Shown here: one piece after another, positions 17,419 to 25,805 of the stretch
How the letters are laid out: each line of letters opens with the position of its first letter
How positions within the stretch are numbered: position 1 is the first letter of the stretch
Source of the DNA: Erysipelotrichaceae bacterium
GTDB lineage: Bacteria > Bacillota_I > Bacilli_A > Erysipelotrichales > Erysipelotrichaceae
Direction: 5' to 3'
DNA: 64,000 nt
Assembly: GCA_017405675.1 (NCBI GenBank)
Contig: JAFRAB010000023.1
Location: 8,928 to 72,927 of the forward strand
Notes under the pieces: model-generated
What the model was told of the DNA's origin: nothing
What the model saw: only the letters and a program-made list of their open reading frames with translations
Database searches by the model: none
Made by a program: the position numbers and the translations under genes

Positions 17419-18651
17419 TCAGCTTTCCTGTGACAGGGATTGCAGATATTCATGCATTGCTTCAGCCGTTTTCTTGCTGGCAGCTACGGCTTCAACTACG
17501 GTCTTGGCCCCTGATACGACGTCGCCGGAAGTGAAGACGCCCGGCCTGGTCGTATGACCGTTTTCATCGGCGATCAACAGGCCTCTCTTGTCTGTTTCCA
17601 GGCCTTTGGTAGTGGAAGTAAGTCTGTTCATGGCTCCCTGCGAGACGGAAACGATGACACTGTCGCACGGATATTTCTTTTCGCTGCCTTCCACGGTAAC
17701 CAGTTTTCCTTCATCGTTTACGACAGTATCCTGGAAAATGACGCCGTCATCGCAGATCTCGACAGGAGCTTTGTTGAATTCAAATTCCACGCCTTCCAGC
17801 TTGGCGTATGAGAACTCATACTGGGAAGCGGAAACGGTATCTCTTCTGGCAAAGCATGTAACATGACGTGAGCCGTGACGGATAGCTGTTCTGGCAACGT
17901 CCATGGCTGCATTGCCGACACCGATGATGATGACTCTGTCACCCAGATGATAGACATCAGGTGAATTCAGATAGTCAATGCCGAAGTGAACATGGCCTAG
18001 TGATTCGCCCTTGATGCCCAGAGTCTTAGGCTTCCAGGTTCCGGTTCCGACGAATACAGCCTTGTAGCCGTCTCTGAACAGGTCGTCAATGGTGATGGAA
18101 GTGCCGATGGTTGTGTTAGGACGTACCTTGATGCCTTTTAAGCGCAGGTGGCGGTATTCAAAGTCGTCAAGGACAGCTTTCGGAAGTCTGAATTCCGGTA
18201 TGCCGTATCTCAAGACACCGCCGATCTTATCCTTGATTTCAAAGATGGTAACTTCGTAGCCGTAGCGTGCCAGAATGACAGCGATGGTCAGGCCGGCCGG
18301 ACCGGATCCGACGATGGCTACCTTGATGCCGTTGGAAGGCTTCGGACCTTCAACCATCTGGTTGGCGTAGGTCGTGGAAATATACTGCTCGATCATTGAG
18401 AAGTGAACAGGGATTCCCTTACGCCCTAAGACACAGTGACCTTCACACTGATTTTCATGATTGCAGACCAGTGAGCAGACCGTAGTAAGCGGGTTGTTGT
18501 AGAACAGCATCTTGCCGGCTTCGTTAAGCTTGTTTTCTCTCAGCAGTCTGATGGCTTCCGGAATGTTGGTGTTTATCGGACATCCTTTGCGGCACTGCGG
18601 TATCTTGCACTGCAGACACTTGTTGGCTTCATCCATTACATGTAATGCCAT
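17419..18651 (-). CDS. GltD-like NAD(P)H:ferredoxin-type flavoprotein oxidoreductase
   Basis: The 410-residue protein has the N-terminal cysteine motif of glutamate synthase beta subunits (CLQCKIPQCRKGC, then CSLVCNHENQCEGHC), an FAD-binding GSGPAGLTIA motif, an NAD(P)-binding GVGNAAMD motif, and a C-terminal TSGDVVSGAKTVVEA. No glutamate synthase large subunit is present. Such free-standing GltD-like proteins pair with hydrogenases or other iron-sulfur partners to pass electrons to NAD(P). Its neighbours on the same strand are the group-B-like hydrogenase (42 bases downstream) and the GH4 gene (15 bases upstream). It is related to but distinct from NfnB at 45146-46555. Confidence 0.85.
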   Translation of the reverse strand: MALHVMDEANKCLQCKIPQCRKGCPINTNIPEAIRLLRENKLNEAGKMLFYNNPLTTVCSLVCNHENQCEGHCVLGRKGIPVHFSMIEQYISTTYANQMVEGPKPSNGIKVAIVGSGPAGLTIAVILARYGYEVTIFEIKDKIGGVLRYGIPEFRLPKAVLDDFEYRHLRLKGIKVRPNTTIGTSITIDDLFRDGYKAVFVGTGTWKPKTLGIKGESLGHVHFGIDYLNSPDVYHLGDRVIIIGVGNAAMDVARTAIRHGSRHVTCFARRDTVSASQYEFSYAKLEGVEFEFNKAPVEICDDGVIFQDTVVNDEGKLVTVEGSEKKYPCDSVIVSVSQGAMNRLTSTTKGLETDKRGLLIADENGHTTRPGVFTSGDVVSGAKTVVEAVAASKKTAEAMHEYLQSLSQES

Positions 18652-18666
18652 TTAATATCTCCTTTC

Positions 18667-20046
18667 CTAAAGATTATTATATTTATTGGTTTTTTCTATC
18701 ATTTCATCAACCAGTTCTCTTATCTGTGATTCAGAAAGACGATGATTGATGAGAGGGTCATTTTCAAAAGCCCGATACAGGAAATCGCGGTTTCGGTTAA
18801 CGGTGGCCTGATAAACTCTTTCATGATTTACGACATGAGGCAGGATCAGGTTTTTTATGTCTTCAGGCAGTTGTCCTGCATAGACCGGTGTGACCTTATT
18901 GAAGGTAAACAGGGCATTGGTTTCTACGACGGCATCCTTATCCATGTTGGCAATCTGTCCGGCATAGTTAGGCAGGTTGACATTTGATACCATGTTGCCT
19001 AAGCCGCAGAGCGCTTTGATCAGCTGAACGCCTTCTTCACCGGTTGACTTCAGTTCGATGTGTTCTTCCCCACGGTACAGTCTGCCGCTGCGGGCCAGTC
19101 TCTGTTTAAGATCATCCTTGCGGTAGGAGACCGGTGTCAGAGTGAATTTCCACTGCCGGGCTGTTTCAGGATTTAACAGATAGGTATCACCCGGCATGAA
19201 TTCAGCCAGATGTCTGTCTCCCGCAGCCGCGATGTTGTGATACTTTCTGAACAGATCAAACTTGACGCGGTGTCCGCAGGAGAAGTAGGAGTTCATCCAG
19301 TTGTCACTGGTGAATTCGTAGCCTTCTTCAAAGTGTACATCAACATATCTCGCATATATCGGGAAGATGTCGATGTCACGGTAGGAAGCGGAGGTAAACC
19401 AGGTAAAGTGGTTAATGCCTATGACATTGGTATACAGATCCTTTCTCTTTATGCCCGTAATGTTCAGCTCTTCGGATAATATTGAAGCCAGTACTTCCTG
19501 GGTGTTGAATACCTCATGACAGCATCCGAAGGCTTTGATCTGCGGGAAGGTTTTATACAGAGTCTTAACGCAGATGGACATCGGATTGGTATAGTTGATG
19601 ACCCAGGCTTCAGGAGCGTATTCCTTAATTGCCTCAGCGATCTCTATGAACATCGGGATGGTACGGATGGCTCGGATGTAGCCGCCCGGACCGGCTGTAT
19701 CACCAACGGACTGGTAAATGCCGTATTTTTCCGGGGTATGGACATCGGATTCCATTTCATCGAAAGTGCCCGGAAGAATGGAGATTACCGCAAAGTCAGC
19801 ACCGGTAAGGGCTTCCTGCAGTGAATCTACGGAAACATAGGTAAAGTCGGACTGACAGGCCGGATCTTTCTTCAGATCGTTGCCGATTTTTGCATTGATC
19901 TCAGAAGCCTTATGATCGATATCATACAGCCTGATGGTTCCGGCCAGCTGCGGTTCCAGGGCCAGATCCGTCATGAAAGTCCAGGCCCAGCCGCGTGAGC
20001 CCCCGCCGATATAGGCTATGTTAATTATCTTCTGATTGTTTTTCAT
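18667..20046 (-). CDS. GH4 glycosidase, probable alpha-galacturonidase
   Basis: This is a NAD- and Mn-dependent GH4 enzyme of 459 residues: Rossmann motif YIGGGSRGW (13-20), then CCHEVF (176-180), GINHFTW (210-216) and INYTNPM. In GH4 the residues after Cys-His at this motif track substrate; CHEV is what I recall for LplD-type alpha-galacturonidases, against CHS for alpha-glucosidases. I place the start at 20046 because GGAG lies 6-8 bases upstream; an in-frame ATG at 20070 has no such site. It is divergently transcribed from uxaB across about 130 bases and is the first gene of the operon with the GltD-like and hydrogenase genes. It would release galacturonate from imported oligosaccharides. 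Confidence 0.85.
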   Translation of the reverse strand: MKNNQKIINIAYIGGGSRGWAWTFMTDLALEPQLAGTIRLYDIDHKASEINAKIGNDLKKDPACQSDFTYVSVDSLQEALTGADFAVISILPGTFDEMESDVHTPEKYGIYQSVGDTAGPGGYIRAIRTIPMFIEIAEAIKEYAPEAWVINYTNPMSICVKTLYKTFPQIKAFGCCHEVFNTQEVLASILSEELNITGIKRKDLYTNVIGINHFTWFTSASYRDIDIFPIYARYVDVHFEEGYEFTSDNWMNSYFSCGHRVKFDLFRKYHNIAAAGDRHLAEFMPGDTYLLNPETARQWKFTLTPVSYRKDDLKQRLARSGRLYRGEEHIELKSTGEEGVQLIKALCGLGNMVSNVNLPNYAGQIANMDKDAVVETNALFTFNKVTPVYAGQLPEDIKNLILPHVVNHERVYQATVNRNRDFLYRAFENDPLINHRLSESQIRELVDEMIEKTNKYNNL

Positions 20047-20110
20047 TTCTTTCTCCATATGCATAATCACAAATGTCAGATGTATGAGTACACATGAAAT
20101 ATCTCACCTT

Positions 20111-20122
20111 TATTGTACAATA
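20111..20122. promoter_or_regulatory. 12-bp perfect palindrome in the GH4/uxaB divergent promoter region
   Basis: TATTGTACAATA reads the same on both strands and lies between the divergent GH4 and uxaB starts. Its size and place suit a dimeric regulator such as a GntR-type uronate repressor (UxuR/ExuR-like), but no such regulator gene is in this window and the regulator is a guess. Confidence 0.45.
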
Positions 20123-20147
20123 TAAAGACTTTTAAATGAAAAAATAA

Positions 20148-20156
20148 TGTTATAAT
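20148..20156 (+). promoter_or_regulatory. extended -10 promoter of the uronate operon
   Basis: TGTTATAAT (TGn plus TATAAT) lies 20 bases before the uxaB start codon and 25 bases past the palindrome. The GAGGAG Shine-Dalgarno at 20163-20168 falls just after it, so the leader is very short. Confidence 0.55.
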
Positions 20157-20175
20157 GAAATCGAGGAGATTTAAT

Positions 20176-21648
20176 ATGAAAACAATAAATGCTGAAATGA
20201 CAAAAGCTGTTCGCAGACCTATCAGAGTAGTTCAGTATGGCGGCGGTAACTTTTTACGTGCTTTCGTAGACTATTTCTTTGACCTGGCCAATGAAAAGGG
20301 CCTTTTTAATGGCAGTATCGTCATTGTTGAATCATTACCAAACAGTAATGTTGACAGATTCAAAGGTCAGGACTGTCAGTATACCTTACAGTTAAGAGGC
20401 AATATCAACGGTGAAAAATACGTTGAAACCAGAGTAATCACTTCCTTAGCCAAGGCTGTAACGGTATTCCACGACTACGATGAATATATCGCCTTAGCCA
20501 GAGAAGAAGAACTGAAGTTCTTTGTTTCCAATACCACTGAGGCCGGCATCGTTTTCAATGCCAACGACAAGTTTGAAGACAAATTCCATGTTACTTTCCC
20601 GGCCAAGCTGACTCAGTTCCTGTATGAAAGATATGCTGCCTTCAACGGTGACAGAAACAAGGGCCTGATCATGCTGCCTGTTGAGCTGATCGACGACAAC
20701 GGCATCGTACTTAAGAAATATGTTCTTGACTATGCTGAAATGTGGAATCTCCCTGAAGATTTCCGTAACTGGCTGCAGGAAGCCTGTGTCTTTACCAGCA
20801 CTCTGGTTGACAGAATCGTTCCGGGCTATCCGAGAGATGAAAAGGACGAAATCTGCGCTCAGTTAAGTTATAACGATGACCTGCTGGACACAGCTGAACC
20901 GTTTGCCTTATGGGTAATCGAATCTCCGGTTGACATCAGAGAAGAACTGCCTCTGGACAAGGCTCTGAAAGGCAAGACCAACATGGATATCATCTTCACT
21001 GACAACCAGAAGCCATATAAGCAGAGAAAGGTAAGAATTCTGAACGGCGCTCATACTTCATTCGTTCTGGCCAGCTATCTGGCAGGACATGACACGGTCA
21101 AGGAATCCATGGATGATGCTCTGGTAAGAGACTTCATGAATGATACCATTCAGAAGGAAATCATTCCGACTCTGACTCTGCCTGTTGATGAACTGAAACG
21201 GTTCGCTGACGCTGTTGTTGACAGATTCAACAATCCGTTCATCAAGCATGCCTTACTGTCAATTTCACTGAACTCCGTATCAAAGTGGAGAGCAAGATGC
21301 ATGCCTTCATTACTGGGCTATGTTGAAAAGTTCGGTAAGCTGCCTAAGAATCTCAGCTTCTCAATTGCTGCCTTACTGGCATTCTATAAGGGAACTGAAA
21401 TCAAAGACGGCGCCCTGATCGGCCACAGAGGCGAAGAAGAATACAGGATCATGGATGATCCGGAAGTTCTGGAATTCTTCAAGGAGAACAGTGATCTTCC
21501 AGCTGAAGAGCTTGTTAACAAATATTTAAGCAACGTTGCCTTCCACGGTCAGGATCTGACTCAGGTAGAAGGTCTGGCTGCTGAAGTTACCAGAGGTCTG
21601 GAAAACATCAGAAAATACGGTGCTGCCAAGGCCATGGAGATGATTTAA
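20176..21648 (+). CDS. uxaB: tagaturonate reductase (altronate oxidoreductase)
   Basis: The 490-residue protein belongs to the mannitol dehydrogenase family: QYGGGNFLRAFVDYFFD at the N-terminus binds NAD(H), and KVRILNGAHTSFV near residue 280 carries the family's Lys-Asn-x-x-His catalytic group. Preceded by GH4 and followed directly by UxaA, it is UxaB, reducing D-tagaturonate to D-altronate. The start at 20176 follows GAGGAG by 7 bases; an upstream in-frame ATG at 20155 overlaps the -10 box and is not used. The stop overlaps the uxaA start by one base (TAATG). Fructuronate reductase (UxuB) is the alternative, but no UxuA is present. Confidence 0.92.
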   Translation: MKTINAEMTKAVRRPIRVVQYGGGNFLRAFVDYFFDLANEKGLFNGSIVIVESLPNSNVDRFKGQDCQYTLQLRGNINGEKYVETRVITSLAKAVTVFHDYDEYIALAREEELKFFVSNTTEAGIVFNANDKFEDKFHVTFPAKLTQFLYERYAAFNGDRNKGLIMLPVELIDDNGIVLKKYVLDYAEMWNLPEDFRNWLQEACVFTSTLVDRIVPGYPRDEKDEICAQLSYNDDLLDTAEPFALWVIESPVDIREELPLDKALKGKTNMDIIFTDNQKPYKQRKVRILNGAHTSFVLASYLAGHDTVKESMDDALVRDFMNDTIQKEIIPTLTLPVDELKRFADAVVDRFNNPFIKHALLSISLNSVSKWRARCMPSLLGYVEKFGKLPKNLSFSIAALLAFYKGTEIKDGALIGHRGEEEYRIMDDPEVLEFFKENSDLPAEELVNKYLSNVAFHGQDLTQVEGLAAEVTRGLENIRKYGAAKAMEMI

Positions 21649-23126
21649 TGAAACAATATATCATAATACATGAACACGATAATGTCGCTGTGGCACTGGT
21701 ACCTCTGCCAAAGGGTTTTGTTCTGGCAGACGGAACAGTACTGAATGAGGACATCGAATTAGGTCACAAGATCGCCTTAAAGGACATCAATGCCGGTGAA
21801 CCTGTCATCAAATACGATAACCTCATTGGTTTTGCCAAAGAAGACATTAAGCGCGGTGATCATGTTCACGTTCATAACATAAAGACTTCTCTGGGAGACA
21901 ATAATGAATATACCTATGAACCGGAAGAAATCCCAGATGTAAAAGTTGACGAGGAATACTTTGAAGGCTTCTTAAGAGAAGACGGCAGAGCAGGTGTCAG
22001 AAATGAGATCTGGATCATGCCTACGGTCGGATGCGTCAACTCCGTTGTCAAGAAGATGGAAGCAGAAGCTCAGAAGTTTGTTTCCGGTTCCCTGGAAGGC
22101 ATCATAGCCTTTAACCATCCATACGGCTGCAGTCAGATGGGTGATGACCAGGAAAATACCAGACAGATCCTGGCTGACCTGATCAAACATCCGAATGCCG
22201 GCGGCGTTCTGGTCGTCGGACTGGGATGTGAAAACTCCAACATTGAAGAAATAAAGAAGCATCTTGGCGAATATGATGAAAAACACATCAAGTTCATGAT
22301 CTGCCAGGAGCATGAAGATGAAATTGAATACGGTCTTTCCATTCTTGAGGAATTAAGCGAATATGTTAAGACCTTCAAGAGAGAAAAGCTCTCTACAAGC
22401 AAGCTGGTAGTCGGTTTGAAGTGCGGCGGCTCTGATGGCTTAAGCGGCATTACCGCCAATCCGACCGTCGGACGTTTCTCTGACATACTGATTGCCAGAG
22501 GCGGAACTACCATTCTTACGGAAGTTCCGGAAATGTTCGGTGCTGAACAGCGTCTTATGAACAGATGTGTCAATACGGCCGTCTTTGACAAGACCGTTTC
22601 ACTGATCAACAATTTCAAGGATTACTTCCGCAGTAATCATCAGACCATCTATGAAAACCCTTCACCTGGTAATAAGAAGGGCGGTATATCAACTCTGGAA
22701 GACAAGTCCAACGGCTGTATCCAGAAGTCAGGTTCAAGCCGAGTCATTGATGTTCTGGAATACGGCGATACCGTAAAGCAGGCCGGACTGAATCTGTTAA
22801 GCGCCCCGGGCAATGACCTGGTCGCTTCCACAGCCTTAGCTGCTGCCGGTGCCCAGATCATTCTGTTCACTACCGGCAGAGGCACACCGTTTGCTTCACC
22901 GGTACCTACCATCAAGATCTCATCAAACACCAGACTTTATGAAAAGAAGACCAACTGGATCGACTTCAACTCCGGGGAACTGGTTGATGATGAAGACATG
23001 ACCTTACAGCAGATTGGCATGAAGTTATATGATCTGGTCATGGAAACAGCTTCCGGCAAGCAGGTGAGGGCCGAGCAGGAAGGCTACCATGATCTGGCAA
23101 TATTCAAACAGGGTGTCACATTATAG
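21648..23126 (+). CDS. uxaA: altronate dehydratase
   Basis: This 492-residue protein has the two-part structure of UxaA: an N-terminal SAF-like domain (DNVAVALVPLPKG, HVHVHNIKTSLG) and a large domain starting FLREDGRAGVRNEIWIMPTVGCVN, with conserved Cys/His stretches (FNHPYGCSQMGDDQENTR; LKCGGSDGLSGITANP). It dehydrates D-altronate to 2-keto-3-deoxygluconate using iron or another divalent metal. It is translationally coupled to uxaB and followed 9 bases later by kduI. Confidence 0.93.
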   Translation: MKQYIIIHEHDNVAVALVPLPKGFVLADGTVLNEDIELGHKIALKDINAGEPVIKYDNLIGFAKEDIKRGDHVHVHNIKTSLGDNNEYTYEPEEIPDVKVDEEYFEGFLREDGRAGVRNEIWIMPTVGCVNSVVKKMEAEAQKFVSGSLEGIIAFNHPYGCSQMGDDQENTRQILADLIKHPNAGGVLVVGLGCENSNIEEIKKHLGEYDEKHIKFMICQEHEDEIEYGLSILEELSEYVKTFKREKLSTSKLVVGLKCGGSDGLSGITANPTVGRFSDILIARGGTTILTEVPEMFGAEQRLMNRCVNTAVFDKTVSLINNFKDYFRSNHQTIYENPSPGNKKGGISTLEDKSNGCIQKSGSSRVIDVLEYGDTVKQAGLNLLSAPGNDLVASTALAAAGAQIILFTTGRGTPFASPVPTIKISSNTRLYEKKTNWIDFNSGELVDDEDMTLQQIGMKLYDLVMETASGKQVRAEQEGYHDLAIFKQGVTL

Positions 23127-23135
23127 GAGGAAAAA

Positions 23136-23966
23136 ATGGAATTACGAACCGCAAGTGGTCCTAAGGACGTTAAAACTTACGATACTACCCGTCTGAGAGA
23201 CGAATTTCTGATTCAGGATCTGTTTAACGCAGATGATATCAAATACATTTATTCACACATCGACCGCATCATTGTCGGCGGTGCCAAGCCTGTAAAGGAA
23301 CAGCTGGAAATCAAGGCCGGGGATGAGCTGCGTGCCGAATACTTCCTGGAAAGAAGAGAGATGGGCATCATCAACATCGGAGGTGCCGGTACGGTTACCG
23401 TTGACGGCAAAGTCTATCCGATGAACTATAAGGATGGCTTATACATCGGCAGAGGCTCAAAGAAAATCGTTCTGGCTTCTGATGACTGTGAAAAACCGGC
23501 CAAGTTCTATTTCAACAGTGTTCCGGCTCATAAGGAATATCCGACTGTACTTATCCATCCTGAAGACTGTGTCTTCCAGGAGCTGGGCTCACTGGCTACC
23601 TGTAACCACAGAACCATCAGAAAGTACATACTTCCTGGCCAGGTTGAATCCTGCCAGCTGGTAATGGGCATGACTACCTTGGTAGAAGGCAGCGTCTGGA
23701 ATACTATGCCTTGCCATACCCATGACAGAAGAATGGAAGTCTATCTGTATTTCGAATTAGGTGAAGATGACGTTGTGTTCCATGTAATGGGTGAACCGAC
23801 TGAAACCAGACATATCGTCATGAGAAATGAAGAAGCCGTCATTTCACCGTCATGGTCAGTACACTGTGCTTCCGCTACCAGAAACTATACTTTCATCTGG
23901 GGCATGTGCGGTGAAAATCAGGACTTTGACGACATGGACGGCGTAGCCATGAAAGATATCAGATAG
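23136..23966 (+). CDS. kduI: 4-deoxy-L-threo-5-hexosulose-uronate ketol-isomerase
   Basis: The 276-residue protein matches KduI in length and in its cupin metal site (PCHTHDRRMEVYLYFEL about residues 195-211, and a later His in WSVHCAS). It converts the unsaturated uronate produced by lyases or by unsaturated glucuronyl hydrolases (DKI) to DKII, which KduD then reduces. Its presence with GH105 shows that the cell also receives lyase-cut pectin fragments. AGGAGG Shine-Dalgarno. Confidence 0.95.
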   Translation: MELRTASGPKDVKTYDTTRLRDEFLIQDLFNADDIKYIYSHIDRIIVGGAKPVKEQLEIKAGDELRAEYFLERREMGIINIGGAGTVTVDGKVYPMNYKDGLYIGRGSKKIVLASDDCEKPAKFYFNSVPAHKEYPTVLIHPEDCVFQELGSLATCNHRTIRKYILPGQVESCQLVMGMTTLVEGSVWNTMPCHTHDRRMEVYLYFELGEDDVVFHVMGEPTETRHIVMRNEEAVISPSWSVHCASATRNYTFIWGMCGENQDFDDMDGVAMKDIR

Positions 23967-23985
23967 GAATAAATAACATAAAAGC

Positions 23986-24978
23986 ATGAAGAATCTGCTG
24001 TTTTCCATAAATATCGTTCTGCCTCTGGCCATACTGCTGGGGATGGGATACTTATTCAAGAAACAGGGTTTGTTTACTGACAGTTTCATAAAAGCAGGGA
24101 ATAAACTCTGCTTTTATGTGCTTCTTTCCTGCTCACTGTTCAAGAATCTGTATGATTCGGTGCTGGATGAAGTCCCGTATAAGCTGATCATCTTTGTCGT
24201 TGTCAGCATCTTTATGGAATTCCTCCTTGGCATTTTCTTTGCCAAAGCCATCAGTGATAAGAAGAATCAGGAAGGGGTAATAGTACAGGGAGTCTTCAGA
24301 AGCAATTTCGCCTATATCGGAATACCTTTATCCACGATGATGTTTACCGAGAGTCAGCTGATCACCGATACCAGCAATGAGATATCCATCATTACGATAT
24401 TCGTCATTCCGTTGTTCAATACGCTGGCCGTTATGGCTCTGACGTATCTGAATGAACATAAATCAGGTGAAAAACTGCTGGTCACTTCTTTAAGGAATCT
24501 GGCCAAGAACCCATGCATCATTTCTGTCACTCTGGGCATAGCAGTACTGTTTTTCCGCATGGCGGTACCGTCTGCAGGATTCTTCATCAAGAATAATCTT
24601 GGGTTCCTGTATAAGGTTCTGGGATATCTGGCTTCCATGTCAACACCGTTTGCGCTGTTAATGGTTGGGGCGGGACTTAACTTCTCGCACAGCCTGACCA
24701 ACATAAGGAAGCTGTCTATGACCGTACTGGTCAAGAATCTGATCTTCCCGGGAATCATTCTGCTTGTTGCAGCATTGATGAAGACCTTTACGCAGGTTGA
24801 CTTTGCGGTCATGATTTCCGTTTTCGCATCTCCTACGGCCGTAGCGAGTGCGGTAATGGCCAGTGAGATGAATGGAGATGGGGAACTGGCTAATGAGATC
24901 GTCGTTTATACGACGCTGTTCTCCATAATAAGCTTGGTAGTAATAATATATGCATTAAAGACTGCGGGGTGTTTATGA
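23986..24978 (+). CDS. AEC-family transporter (auxin efflux carrier fold)
   Basis: The 330-residue protein has about ten membrane helices in two five-helix halves, with the conserved LPLAILLGMGYLFKKQG beginning and SPTAVASAVMASEM near residue 270, typical of the AEC/BASS-like carrier family. These proteins move organic acids or related anions. Lying between kduI and a TIM-barrel gene in the pectin operon, it could export or import a carboxylic acid such as a uronate or an end product. Its stop overlaps the next start by 4 bases (ATGA). Substrate not readable from sequence. Confidence 0.85.
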   Translation: MKNLLFSINIVLPLAILLGMGYLFKKQGLFTDSFIKAGNKLCFYVLLSCSLFKNLYDSVLDEVPYKLIIFVVVSIFMEFLLGIFFAKAISDKKNQEGVIVQGVFRSNFAYIGIPLSTMMFTESQLITDTSNEISIITIFVIPLFNTLAVMALTYLNEHKSGEKLLVTSLRNLAKNPCIISVTLGIAVLFFRMAVPSAGFFIKNNLGFLYKVLGYLASMSTPFALLMVGAGLNFSHSLTNIRKLSMTVLVKNLIFPGIILLVAALMKTFTQVDFAVMISVFASPTAVASAVMASEMNGDGELANEIVVYTTLFSIISLVVIIYALKTAGCL

Positions 24979-25805
24979 GACTTAAATTAGGCATAAGAGG
25001 GCACGATGTACCCGGTGCACCTTTTGAAAGCATTGATGAATTCATTAAGGAGTATAAGCAGTTTGATCTGGAGTATCTGCAGCTGGTCTATAAGAAAGCT
25101 TTCAAGGGCTTTGAAATGGAACCGCATTTCCTGCTGGAACTGGCGGATAAGCTGAAAGACAATGACATTAAAGTGGCCATGATCGGTGCCTACTTTAACA
25201 TGATCCACCCTGATGACAACAAGAGGATCGACGGCATCGAGTATTTCAAGCAGTGCATGGAAACGGCCGCCGTATTTGACTGCGAAGTAGTAGGTTCGGA
25301 AACAGGCAGTGCCAATGGCGACAAATGGACCTATAATCCATATAACCATACGGAAGAAGCCTTCAACAGGGTCGTCGATACCGTCAGAGGTCTGAAGGCC
25401 TACGGCCGAAACTTCAGTGCCAGACCGATCATTGAAGGGGCCTATGCCCATACCGTTCATACCCCTGAGCAGCTGAAGGAACTGGTCGATAAGACCGAGA
25501 TCCGCGATGTTACTATCGATGTATACAATTTTCTGAACATTGACAACTATCAGGAAGCTGACGCCATCTTTGACCGCAGTCTGGAACTGTTCGGTGATCT
25601 GATCAAGGTCTTCCATGTCAAGGACTTCAACGTCGTTGAAGGAAAACTTGTTCAGTGCGGTATCGGTCAGGGCATCATGAACTGGAAATATTTCATTCCA
25701 AGAATAATTAAGGAATGCCCAAATGCCACTCTGATCCTGGAAGGAGTTACCGGAAAGGATATCCAACCGTCAATTGAATTTATAAGGAGCCTGGAAAATG
25801 AATGA
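24975..25805 (+). CDS. TIM-barrel sugar (phosphate) isomerase/epimerase family protein
   Basis: The 276-residue protein resembles the xylose-isomerase-like TIM barrel family: KLGIRGHDVPG at the start, VAMIGAYFNMIHPDD, VVGSETGS, FSARPIIEGAYAHT, VTIDVYNFLN, VFHVKDFN and a closing LILEGVTGKDI. Glu, Asp, His and Glu residues at strand ends (EG, DV, HVKD, LEG) are the usual metal ligands. I prefer ATG 24975, which overlaps the AEC stop by 4 bases, over the GTG at 24969. It overlaps the GH105 start by 8 bases, so it belongs to the pectin operon, but I know no pectin step that requires it; epimerisation of a uronate or rhamnose derivative is possible. Confidence 0.75.
   Translation: MRLKLGIRGHDVPGAPFESIDEFIKEYKQFDLEYLQLVYKKAFKGFEMEPHFLLELADKLKDNDIKVAMIGAYFNMIHPDDNKRIDGIEYFKQCMETAAVFDCEVVGSETGSANGDKWTYNPYNHTEEAFNRVVDTVRGLKAYGRNFSARPIIEGAYAHTVHTPEQLKELVDKTEIRDVTIDVYNFLNIDNYQEADAIFDRSLELFGDLIKVFHVKDFNVVEGKLVQCGIGQGIMNWKYFIPRIIKECPNATLILEGVTGKDIQPSIEFIRSLENE

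Noticed and set aside
24987..25766. 259-codon minus-strand ORF opposite the TIM-barrel gene
   Set aside because: Full antisense overlap with a conserved gene in a tight operon; the product has no recognisable domain.
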